Assembly: GCA_038321755.1 (NCBI GenBank)
Contig: JBBQFJ010000019.1
Coordinates: 1-30,553 of the forward strand
Source of the DNA: JALHSW01 sp038321755
Lineage (GTDB): Bacteria; Actinomycetota; Acidimicrobiia; IMCC26256; PALSA-555
Length of the DNA stretch: 30,553 nucleotides
Reading direction: 5' to 3'
A program made the translations under genes and the position numbers. How positions within the stretch are numbered: the first letter of the stretch is position 1; each line of letters begins with the position of its first letter. Under the pieces are notes generated by a model. The model was given only the letters and a program-made list of their open reading frames with translations, did not search any database and was not told the DNA's origin. This document shows, piece by piece, positions 1 to 6,835 of this stretch.

Positions 1-458
1 GGATCGTCCGCGATGAACCCGCTGGTCGTGGCTTCGAACGGCAACCGGATGCTCACGCCGAACGCGTTGTCGGGACCGGCACCCTCGATGCCGGCCTCCA
101 TGATCCCCGGCCCTGCACCCGTGATGACCATCCAGTCGCGCTCGGCGATCGCCGCGGCGAAGTCGCGCGCCTGGTGGTACAGCGGATCGTCGGGCTCGGT
201 CCGCGCTGAACCGAAGATCGCGACCTTGAGCTGCTCGCGGTACGGCTCGAAGATGTGGAACGCGTACCGCATCTCCTTGAGCGCCGCGTTCGCGATCTTC
301 ATGTTGCCGCGGTCAGCGTGGTCGCGCGAGAGGCGGAGTGCGGAGACGATCAGCTCGAACACCAGGTCGGCCTGGTCGGTGGCACCGGCCTGCTCGAGGA
401 GGTCCTGGATCGCACGATCGACCTCGGGATCCCCCGTGCGGTACCGGGGGAGCTTCAC
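1..458 (-). CDS. LOG family (TIGR00730-type) nucleotide phosphoribohydrolase-like protein, 3' end cut off by window
   Basis: About 152 N-terminal residues are visible; the gene runs off the left edge. The stretch WMVITGAGPGIMEAG, followed by GAGPDNAFGVSIRLPFE, is the Rossmann-like nucleotide-binding region of the LOG / 'lysine decarboxylase-like' family. Characterised LOG proteins hydrolyse nucleoside 5'-monophosphates (cytokinin or purine type) to base plus ribose 5-phosphate. The catalytic PGGxGTxxE motif would lie beyond the window, so activity cannot be judged here. The start is GTG at 458, sharing GTGA with the stop of the upstream adenosine kinase-like gene, so translation is probably coupled. 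The N-terminal helical region (about residues 10-75) resembles the longer bacterial LOG proteins. Family assignment is solid; substrate is unknown. Confidence 0.8.
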   Translation of the reverse strand, partial: MKLPRYRTGDPEVDRAIQDLLEQAGATDQADLVFELIVSALRLSRDHADRGNMKIANAALKEMRYAFHIFEPYREQLKVAIFGSARTEPDDPLYHQARDFAAAIAERDWMVITGAGPGIMEAGIEGAGPDNAFGVSIRLPFEATTSGFIADD

Positions 459-1465
459 GAGAGGAGCGGTGCGGCCAAGGATGCGAAGGACGTCTCGGGT
501 CGCGCGCCGAGGTGTGAGATCACCTCGGACGCGGCAAGCGCACCCAGCCGGCCGCAGGTCCCGAGGTCGTACGCGTGCGTGAACCCGTAGAGGAAGCCGG
601 CTGCGTACTGGTCGCCGGCGCCGGTGGTGTCGACGACGCCGCTCGGGACGATGTGCGCATCGACGACGTGCACATCGTTTCCGCTGACCACCACCGAACC
701 TCGCGAGCTGCGCGTGAGCGCCGCGACCTCACAGTGGTGGAGCACGCGCTGGAGTGCCGCGTCGAAGTCGTCGACGTCGTAGAGGGTGCAGATCTCGTGC
801 TCGTTCGCGAAGAGGATGTCGATCTGATTCGCGACGAGGTCGAGGAAGTCGTCACGGTGACGCTCGACGCAGAACCCGTCCGACAAGGTCAGTGCGACGC
901 GTCGCCCTGAGTCGTGGGCCAGCTTCGCGGCGTGTCGGAACGCCTCCTTGGCCGCAGGTTGGTCGAACAGATAGCCCTCGAGGTACGTCACTTGTGCGCT
1001 GGCGATCGTCTCGCCGTCCACGTCGTCGATACCGATCTCGGCCGCAGCGCCGAGAAAGGTGTTCAGTGTCCGCTCCGCGTCCGGGGTGACGACGATGAGG
1101 CACCGACCGGTGGAGGCGCCATCGGTCGCCGCGGCGGTAGCGAACTCGACGCCGGCGGCGTGGATGTCGTGCACGAAGACCGTGCCGAGCTGGTCGTCGC
1201 GCACGCGCCCGACGAACGCCGCGGTCCCGCCGAACGACGCGATCCCTACGACGGTGTTCGCGGCCGACCCGCCGGAGATCTCGATCGCAGGTCCCATCGC
1301 GCTGTAGAGCAGGTCGGCGCGATCGCCGTCGATGAGGTCCATCGAGCCCTTGACGAGCCGGTGGGTGTCCAGGAACGCGTCCGGCTCGTGGCTGAGCACG
1401 TCGACCAGGGCGTTCCCGATGGCGACGACGTCGACGGTGGCAGGCGCTCGGCTCGTGGGCGTCAT
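455..1465 (-). CDS. Adenosine kinase-like PfkB family sugar/nucleoside kinase
   Basis: This 336-residue protein is a PfkB (ribokinase) family kinase, closest in style to bacterial adenosine kinases, which phosphorylate adenosine to AMP with ATP in the cytosol. The N-terminal GNALVDVLS, the substrate-lid glycines ISGGSAANT (about residue 60) and the C-terminal signature DTTGAGDQYAAGF (GAGD at about 282-285, catalytic Asp285) are all present, and the length is normal. The ATG at 1465 is chosen because it forms ATGA with the fbiC stop and precedes the conserved DVVAIGNALVD strand; upstream extension would run into fbiC. It also overlaps the LOG gene by GTGA. Next to a LOG enzyme it suggests purine nucleoside salvage (inference). 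Other PfkB substrates such as ribose or fructose phosphates cannot be excluded. Confidence 0.85.
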   Translation of the reverse strand: MTPTSRAPATVDVVAIGNALVDVLSHEPDAFLDTHRLVKGSMDLIDGDRADLLYSAMGPAIEISGGSAANTVVGIASFGGTAAFVGRVRDDQLGTVFVHDIHAAGVEFATAAATDGASTGRCLIVVTPDAERTLNTFLGAAAEIGIDDVDGETIASAQVTYLEGYLFDQPAAKEAFRHAAKLAHDSGRRVALTLSDGFCVERHRDDFLDLVANQIDILFANEHEICTLYDVDDFDAALQRVLHHCEVAALTRSSRGSVVVSGNDVHVVDAHIVPSGVVDTTGAGDQYAAGFLYGFTHAYDLGTCGRLGALAASEVISHLGARPETSFASLAAPLLS

Positions 1466-3825
1466 GCGACCGGTGCAGAGGTCTTGATCGAGACCGGCAC
1501 GGCGGCGATCGGCGGGTGCTCCTCGAGCGGACGGAGGCGTCGGCCGACCGTCGTGACGCGGCCGTAGAGCGTGGTGCGCTGCTGGAGCGGGCGACCGGCA
1601 GCCGTAGCGATGTCCCGGAAGTCGTCCTCGTCGAGCTCCTGACCATGGTCCGCGCCTGCAGCGCGCGAGATGTTCTCGTCCATCAACGTGCCTCCGAGAT
1701 CGTTGCAGCCCCCCAGCAGGAGCTGGCGCGCGCCGTCGACCCCTACCTTCACCCACGATGCCTGGATGTTGTCGATCCAGCCGCGGTACGCGATGCGCCC
1801 GACGGCGTGCATCAGCAGTACCTCGCGGAATGTCGGCCCATGGCGCGACCGTCCCTGCAGCGAGAGCGGAGTCGCCATGTGGACGAACGGGAGCGGTACG
1901 AACTCGGTGAAGCCGCCAGTGACCTTCTGGAGGTCACGCGTCCGCACGAGGTGGCGCGCCACGTGGACCGGCTGCTCCACCGTCCCGAACATGATCGTCA
2001 CGTTCGACCGCAGCCCGACCTCGTGCGCAAGGCGGTGCGCCTCGAGCCACTCTTCGGTGTTGACCTTGTCCGGGCAGATGATCGCCCGCACCTCGTCGTC
2101 GAGGATCTCGGCGGCGGTACCGGGGAGCGTGGAGAGGCCCGCGTCCCGCAGCGTGCGGAGGTACTCCTGAAGGGGTACACCGAGCCGACGGGCCCCCTCG
2201 GTGACCTCGAGCGCGGTGAAGCCGTGCAGGTGGATCTCGGGGGCGACGGCCTTCACGGCGCGCGCCACGTCGGCGTAGTAGTTGCCGTCGAAGTCGGGGT
2301 GGATGCCACCCTGGAGGCAGACCTCGGTGGCCCCGTGCTCGACGGCCTCGACGACCCGTCGTTGGATCTCCTCGACGTCGAGGAGGTACGGCGTGCCTCG
2401 GAGGTTGAGCGAGAGCGGACCTTTCGAGAACGCACAGAACTTGCACTTGAAGGTGCAGACGTTCGTGTAGTTGATGTTCCGGTTCCGGACGAACGTGACG
2501 ACGTCACCGGAGATCTCCCGACGGAGCTGGTCAGCCACCTCGGCGACCCGAGCGACCTCGGGGCCGCGCGCGCCGAGCAGCGTGACGATCTCGTCGATCC
2601 CAACCTCCTCGCCGGCGACCACGCCGTCGAGGACCTCGCCGATCGCTCCACGCGCTCGGGCTGGCATCGATGGCGGCAGCAGGTTCGGTGGGAGCGCGTC
2701 TCCCCCGGACAGCCAGTGGTCGTCCCGAGCGAGACCCTCGGAATCCGCCGCGGCGAGGACGGCGGTGCGCACGTCGGGATGGAGCCAGGTCGTCGCGTCG
2801 TGCACGTACTCGGGGTAGACCGTGAGGCGCGGTGCGAGCACCTTGCCGGCCGCCTCGGTCGCGGCGCGGAGCAGCTCGAGCGCGGGCCAGGGCCGCTCGG
2901 GGTTCACATGGTCGGGCGTGACGGGGGAGACACCGCCCCAGTCGTCGATGCCGGCAGCGAGGAGCGCGCCGAGATCGTCGCTGAGGTTCGGTGGAGCCTG
3001 GAGGTGCATCGCGGGGCCGAGGATCACGCGCGCCGCTGCGATGCTCCAGAGGAACTCCTCGGGATCGCATGGCGCGTCGCGATGCATGGCCGTCCCCGGC
3101 TTGGGCAAGAAGTTCTGGACGATCACCTCCTGCACGTGCCCGTGACGCTCGTGGCTCGCCGCGATCGCGAGCAGCGCGTCGATCCGCTCCTCACGCGTCT
3201 CGCCGATGCCGACGAGGATCCCGGTGGTGAAGGGCACCCGGGCGATCCCCGCAGCCTCGAGCGTCGCGAGTCGTCGCTCCGGGGTCTTGTCGGGCGAACC
3301 GTGGTGCGGACCGCCGGGCTCGCCGAGTCGCGTCGCCAGCGTCTCGATCATCATCCCTTGCGAAGGGCTGACGGCACGCAGGCGCTCCAGCTCGGGGCCG
3401 GACAGCGCGCCAGCGTTGGCGTGCGGGAGCAGCCCGGTCTCGGTGAGCACGACGCGCGCTGCGGCTTCGACGTACGCGACGGTCGAGTCGTAACCGTTCG
3501 CGAGGAGCCAGTCTGCGGCTGCGGGGTAGCGCGCCTCCGGCGCCTCGCCGAGTGTGAACAAGGCCTCGTGGCAGCCCATCGCCGCGCCGTGCCGCGCGAT
3601 CCTGAGGACCTCGTCGATAGCGAGGTAGGGGTGCTCGAGCCGGGCGGGGGGCTTCGCGAAGGTGCAGTAGCCGCAGCGATCACGGCACAGCATCGTGAGC
3701 GGGATGAACACCTTGGGCGAGAACGTGATGCGACTGCCGTGGCCGGCGTCTCGCGCGCGCCCGGCCTCGGCGACGAGCTCGTCGACCGGCACATCGATCA
3801 GGTCGTAGGCCGATGGACCATGCAT
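1462..3825 (-). CDS. fbiC: 7,8-didemethyl-8-hydroxy-5-deazariboflavin (Fo) synthase, fused CofG-CofH
   Basis: The 787-residue protein makes Fo, the chromophore of coenzyme F420, from tyrosine and 5-amino-6-ribitylamino-uracil. It has two radical-SAM halves: an N-terminal CofG-like half with the cluster motif at C47, C51 and C54 (CRDRCGYC), and a C-terminal CofH-like half with C457, C461 and C464 (CTFKCKFC). Fusion of the two halves is the usual actinobacterial arrangement, and the length fits. The ATG at 3825 starts MHGPSAYDL, well ahead of the first cluster. It lies 10 bases after pgl and overlaps the adenosine kinase-like gene by ATGA, so it belongs to a four-gene operon. F420-dependent glucose-6-phosphate dehydrogenase makes the substrate of the neighbouring Pgl, which makes this pairing meaningful. 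Confidence 0.96.
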   Translation of the reverse strand: MHGPSAYDLIDVPVDELVAEAGRARDAGHGSRITFSPKVFIPLTMLCRDRCGYCTFAKPPARLEHPYLAIDEVLRIARHGAAMGCHEALFTLGEAPEARYPAAADWLLANGYDSTVAYVEAAARVVLTETGLLPHANAGALSGPELERLRAVSPSQGMMIETLATRLGEPGGPHHGSPDKTPERRLATLEAAGIARVPFTTGILVGIGETREERIDALLAIAASHERHGHVQEVIVQNFLPKPGTAMHRDAPCDPEEFLWSIAAARVILGPAMHLQAPPNLSDDLGALLAAGIDDWGGVSPVTPDHVNPERPWPALELLRAATEAAGKVLAPRLTVYPEYVHDATTWLHPDVRTAVLAAADSEGLARDDHWLSGGDALPPNLLPPSMPARARGAIGEVLDGVVAGEEVGIDEIVTLLGARGPEVARVAEVADQLRREISGDVVTFVRNRNINYTNVCTFKCKFCAFSKGPLSLNLRGTPYLLDVEEIQRRVVEAVEHGATEVCLQGGIHPDFDGNYYADVARAVKAVAPEIHLHGFTALEVTEGARRLGVPLQEYLRTLRDAGLSTLPGTAAEILDDEVRAIICPDKVNTEEWLEAHRLAHEVGLRSNVTIMFGTVEQPVHVARHLVRTRDLQKVTGGFTEFVPLPFVHMATPLSLQGRSRHGPTFREVLLMHAVGRIAYRGWIDNIQASWVKVGVDGARQLLLGGCNDLGGTLMDENISRAAGADHGQELDEDDFRDIATAAGRPLQQRTTLYGRVTTVGRRLRPLEEHPPIAAVPVSIKTSAPVA

Positions 3826-3835
3826 GGGGTGGAGA

Positions 3836-4480
3836 CTACGTCCCGTTGGATGCGGCACTGTCCACGAGCCACACCACCCGCTCGGCACGCACGCGCGCGG
3901 CCGGGAGATCGTCGCCCTGTGAGATCCTCGAGAACGCGTCGCGCTTCGAGTCCCCGGCGACGGTGATGACCGCCAGCTTCGCAGACGCGATCGCCGGATA
4001 CGTGAGCGTGAGACGCGGGTGCGGGTGGAGGTCGTCGCCGTTGGAGACCACCCAGCGATCGGTCTCGTCGAGCGCGGCAGAGCCGGGGAAGAGCGATGCC
4101 GTGTGCCCGTCGGGTCCGAGTCCGAGATGGATGAGCGCGAGCGGTGGGGCTGTGCGGAGCGCGACGTCGTAGGCGGTGGCGGCGTCGTCGATCGAGCTGT
4201 TCGGGTCGTACATCGAGTGGATCGCGTGGGGTTCGACCTCGTCGAGGAACGTGACGCGGGCCATGCCCTCGTTCGACTCCCGGTCGTGCACTGGGAGCCA
4301 CCGCTCGTCGCCGAACCACGCGTCGACGTTCGCCCAGTCGACATCGGCCGTCGCGAGCAGCTCGTAGCACTTGCGTGCGGTCCCACCCCCCGACAGTGCG
4401 ATCGAGGCGGGGGCTTCGCGGGCGACGAGCGCGGCGAACGCCTGGGGCACGTCGGGCACGATCTCCACGTCACCGAACAT
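3836..4480 (-). CDS. pgl: 6-phosphogluconolactonase (DevB/SOL type)
   Basis: The 214-residue protein hydrolyses 6-phosphogluconolactone to 6-phosphogluconate in the oxidative pentose phosphate pathway. Family hallmarks are ALSGGGTARKCYELL near residue 35, the WFGDERWLP strand and the signature HLGLGPDGHTASLFPG in the middle. ATG 4480 (MFGDVEIVPD) is chosen over a longer reading frame because the extra N-terminus would be Arg/Pro-rich and would cover the divergent gene; a TANNNT element also lies six bases upstream. It is the first gene of the pgl-fbiC-kinase-LOG operon. No glucose-6-phosphate dehydrogenase gene is in the window. Family assignment is secure. Confidence 0.93.
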   Translation of the reverse strand: MFGDVEIVPDVPQAFAALVAREAPASIALSGGGTARKCYELLATADVDWANVDAWFGDERWLPVHDRESNEGMARVTFLDEVEPHAIHSMYDPNSSIDDAATAYDVALRTAPPLALIHLGLGPDGHTASLFPGSAALDETDRWVVSNGDDLHPHPRLTLTYPAIASAKLAVITVAGDSKRDAFSRISQGDDLPAARVRAERVVWLVDSAASNGT

Positions 4481-4486
4481 GCGGCG

Positions 4487-4492
4487 ATGATA
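4487..4492 (-). promoter_or_regulatory. Candidate -10 element of pgl (leaderless)
   Basis: On the minus strand TATCAT lies six bases before the pgl ATG, the spacing expected when transcription begins at or next to the start codon. There is no Shine-Dalgarno sequence between. Only 17 bases separate the divergent pgl and mug starts, so any mug promoter must lie inside pgl. No clear -35 box is visible. Confidence 0.5.
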
Positions 4493-4497
4493 CGAGG

Positions 4498-5214
4498 GTG
4501 GAAGGCAACGCCGTCGACGTCGACCTCCGCCAGGTGCAACGCGACTCGCTGCCGTGGGCACTGATGGAGCTGCACCAGGTGCTCGCGGTCGACACGCGGG
4601 TCGAGCTCCTGCTCCGCCCGGGAACGGAAGAGGATGTGCTCGAGGGCGCCGGGTTCTCGGTCGAGGAGTGCCGGATCGAGCCGGAGCACGAGGACCGCGT
4701 CCTCGTCCGCGCGTGCCGTGCCCGCACCCTGCCCGACTTCGTCGGCCCCGAGATGGGAGTCCTTCTCTGTGGGCTCAATCCGAGCGAGTACGCCGCCGAC
4801 GTCGGCGTCGGGTTCGCCCGGCCCGGCAACCGGTTCTGGCCCGCTGCACTCGCTGCCGGCATCGTCAGGCGCGATCGCGACCCTCGCGACGCGCTCGCGA
4901 CCCACGGCGTCGGGATGACGGACCTGGTGAAGCGCGCCAGTCCCCGGGCGGACGGGCTGACGAAGGACGAGTACCGCGAGGGCGCGGCGCGGCTCGAGCG
5001 ACTCGTGCGCTGGCTCCAGCCCCGCGTCGTGTGCTTCGTCGGCCTCGCGGGGTATCGCGCGGCGGTCGACCGGACTGCCACGGCCGGCGTGCAGCGCGGC
5101 GGTTTCGGCGGCGCGATCGCCTACGTGATGCCGAACCCGAGTGGGGTGAACGGCCACGTCACCGTCGATGATCTCGCGGCGCACTTGCGTGCGGCCGCGG
5201 CGCTCGGGGCGTAA
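4498..5214 (+). CDS. mug: G/U mismatch-specific uracil-DNA glycosylase (Mug family) with extra N-terminal domain
   Basis: The C-terminal part (about residues 80-238) is a Mug/TDG-family DNA glycosylase, which removes uracil and related lesions from mismatches with guanine. Visible motifs are GLNPSEYAADVGVGFARPG followed by NRFW (active-site Asn about residue 93) and the second motif MPNPSGVNGH. The first 75 residues are not part of a standard Mug; the pattern LRQVQRDSLPWALMELHQVL, a strand region, EGAGFSVE and a last strand resembles the C-terminal end of a class I SAM methyltransferase. GTG 4498 is chosen because upstream codons would overlap divergent pgl and are Arg-rich. Without a visible Shine-Dalgarno sequence, the exact start is uncertain and could lie further in. 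The stop codon TAA forms part of the next gene's -10 element. Confidence 0.85.
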   Translation: MEGNAVDVDLRQVQRDSLPWALMELHQVLAVDTRVELLLRPGTEEDVLEGAGFSVEECRIEPEHEDRVLVRACRARTLPDFVGPEMGVLLCGLNPSEYAADVGVGFARPGNRFWPAALAAGIVRRDRDPRDALATHGVGMTDLVKRASPRADGLTKDEYREGAARLERLVRWLQPRVVCFVGLAGYRAAVDRTATAGVQRGGFGGAIAYVMPNPSGVNGHVTVDDLAAHLRAAAALGA

Positions 5215-5217
5215 CTT
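5212..5217 (+). promoter_or_regulatory. Candidate -10 element of the 157-residue protein gene (leaderless)
   Basis: TAACTT sits six bases before ATG 5224 and fits TANNNT. Its first three bases are the TAA stop codon of mug. No Shine-Dalgarno sequence and no convincing -35 box are seen. Confidence 0.5.
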
Positions 5218-5223
5218 CCTCGC

Positions 5224-5697
5224 ATGGCCAACGACGGACTGTTCATGGACGATCCCGCCGAGGCGATCGACGCGCTCGCGTCTCGTGTCCTCGGGAAGCG
5301 CATGGGGCCCGAAGGGCTCGAGCTGCGACCGACCGACTCGCGCGGCGGCATGGGCGGCTACAGCGGCCTCCGCCGCTCACAGCTGTCCGTGCGCATGGAC
5401 CTCCAGATCATCTGGCGTGCGGTCATCGTGCGCGGCGGCCGGAAGGAGACCCCAGCCGTCCTCTTCGTCGCGCCCAAGAGCCACACGCCGGCCGAGGCCG
5501 CGGAGAAGCTCGGAGCTGCCGGGATCGTCCTTCCCGGCGTCGCCGGACCCGAGGCCTACGAGGTCCATCCGGTCGACGACTCGCCGGCCGCGCTGGTCGC
5601 GTTCGCGATCCAGGGCCTCCGCGTGCTCGGGTACGCAGATCCGTTCTGGGAATGGCAGTGGATCACGCGCGACAAGAGCTACCTGCCCAAGCGCTAG
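5224..5697 (+). CDS. Uncharacterised 157-residue soluble protein
   Basis: I do not recognise this family. The protein is soluble in appearance, with no signal peptide or membrane segment. It begins MANDGLFMDDPAEAIDAL, has a Gly/Arg-rich stretch (TDSRGGMGGYSGLRRSQ, about residues 38-54), two beta-rich segments including QIIWRAVIVRGG and PAVLFVAPKSHTP, and a Trp-rich C-terminus (PFWEWQWITRDKSYLPKR). Codon bias and GC match its neighbours, so it is likely a real gene. ATG 5224 is supported by the TANNNT element six bases upstream. It follows mug by nine bases and faces transaldolase tail to tail, with 46 bases between the stops and no clear terminator hairpin there. Confidence 0.75.
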   Translation: MANDGLFMDDPAEAIDALASRVLGKRMGPEGLELRPTDSRGGMGGYSGLRRSQLSVRMDLQIIWRAVIVRGGRKETPAVLFVAPKSHTPAEAAEKLGAAGIVLPGVAGPEAYEVHPVDDSPAALVAFAIQGLRVLGYADPFWEWQWITRDKSYLPKR

Positions 5698-5743
5698 CCG
5701 AAATCCCCCCGAACTTCCGAGGAGGAGCTCAGGTCATCTCCGC

Positions 5744-6835
5744 TCAGGTGACTTGGGCACGGCGCTTCTCGAGCGTCGCGAACGCGTCGTGGAAGCTCGC
5801 CGCGAACGACGCAACACCCTCTTGCTCGAGCGTGAGCGTCACGTCGTCGAAGTCCACACCCGCGGCCTCGAGGTCGACCATCGCCTGGTCGGCGGCGTCG
5901 AGTCCGGCAGTGACGGTGCCGTCGCGCAGGTTCGCGTCGCCGTGCTGGAGGGCCTCGATGGATGCCGGTGCGAGCGTGTTCACCGTGTTCGGGCCGATGA
6001 GCTCGTCGACGTAGAGCGTCGGCGAGTACGCCGGGTTCTTGGTGGACGTCGACGCCCACAGGGGACGTTGGAGCCGCGCGCCCTTGGCGGCCAGGGCGTC
6101 CCACCGGTCACCCGAGAAGCGCTGCGTGAAGAGGCGGTAGGCGAGCTTCGCGTTTGCGACGGCTGCCGTGCCGCGCACCGGGCTCTCATCGGGAAGCCGT
6201 CGATCCGTCTCGGTGTCGACGCGGCTCACGAAGAACGACGCGACCGATGACACGGTCGACGGGTCGCCTCCACCGGCGACGAACTGCTCGAGGCCTGCGA
6301 GGTACGCGTCGATCACCTTGTCGTGGCGCGCCAGCGAGAAGATGAGCGTCACGTTCGTGTTGATCCCTGCCGCGATGTTGGCCTCGATCGCGGGCAGCCC
6401 TTCGAGCGTTGCGGGGATCTTGATCATGACGTTCTTGCGTCCGAGGCGGGCGAAGAGGTTCTTGGCCTGCGCGATCGTCCCTGCGGTGTCGTGCGCGAGG
6501 TCGGGGGAGACCTCGACCGACACGAAGCCGTCGGCGCCGCCACTCGCCACGTACACCGGCAACAGCAGGTCGGCGGCGTGGCCGACATCGTCGACCACGA
6601 GCGCCCAGTACGAGTCCTCGATCGAGAGCCCGTCCTTGGCGCAGGCGGCGAGCTGCTCGTCATAGCCCTCGCCCGCGGCCATCGCCTTCTCGAAGATGGT
6701 GGGGTTGGACGTGACGCCCCGGATGCCGTCGTCGGTGATGAGCGACTGCAACCCACCGCCGGTCAGGAGCGACCGCGCGAGGTTGTCGTACCAGGGGCTC
6801 TGGCCGAAGTCGTTGAGACGGGCGATGTCGCTCAT
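5744..6835 (-). CDS. tal: Transaldolase
   Basis: The 363-residue cytosolic enzyme transfers a dihydroxyacetone unit between sedoheptulose 7-phosphate and glyceraldehyde 3-phosphate in the non-oxidative pentose phosphate pathway. The N-terminal GVTSNPTIFEKAM, the Schiff-base lysine in MIKIPAT (K139) and the C-terminal LWASTSTKNPAYSPTLYVDE are typical of the longer actinobacterial/cyanobacterial transaldolase class. ATG 6835 (MSDIARLNDFGQSPW) shares ATGA with the transketolase stop, so the two non-oxidative enzymes are translationally coupled. It is the last gene of the GH84-nagA-FIST-tkt-tal operon. Confidence 0.96.
   Translation of the reverse strand: MSDIARLNDFGQSPWYDNLARSLLTGGGLQSLITDDGIRGVTSNPTIFEKAMAAGEGYDEQLAACAKDGLSIEDSYWALVVDDVGHAADLLLPVYVASGGADGFVSVEVSPDLAHDTAGTIAQAKNLFARLGRKNVMIKIPATLEGLPAIEANIAAGINTNVTLIFSLARHDKVIDAYLAGLEQFVAGGGDPSTVSSVASFFVSRVDTETDRRLPDESPVRGTAAVANAKLAYRLFTQRFSGDRWDALAAKGARLQRPLWASTSTKNPAYSPTLYVDELIGPNTVNTLAPASIEALQHGDANLRDGTVTAGLDAADQAMVDLEAAGVDFDDVTLTLEQEGVASFAASFHDAFATLEKRRAQVT

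Noticed and set aside
1516..3966. 816-codon open frame on the plus strand
   Set aside because: It is antisense to fbiC and pgl, Arg/Asp/Glu/Val-rich with no domain pattern, as expected from the mirror frame of high-GC codons.
5698..5743. Two copies of CTCAGGT between the convergent genes
   Set aside because: Short, in a 46-base spacer reaching into the tal end, with no symmetry or partner site.
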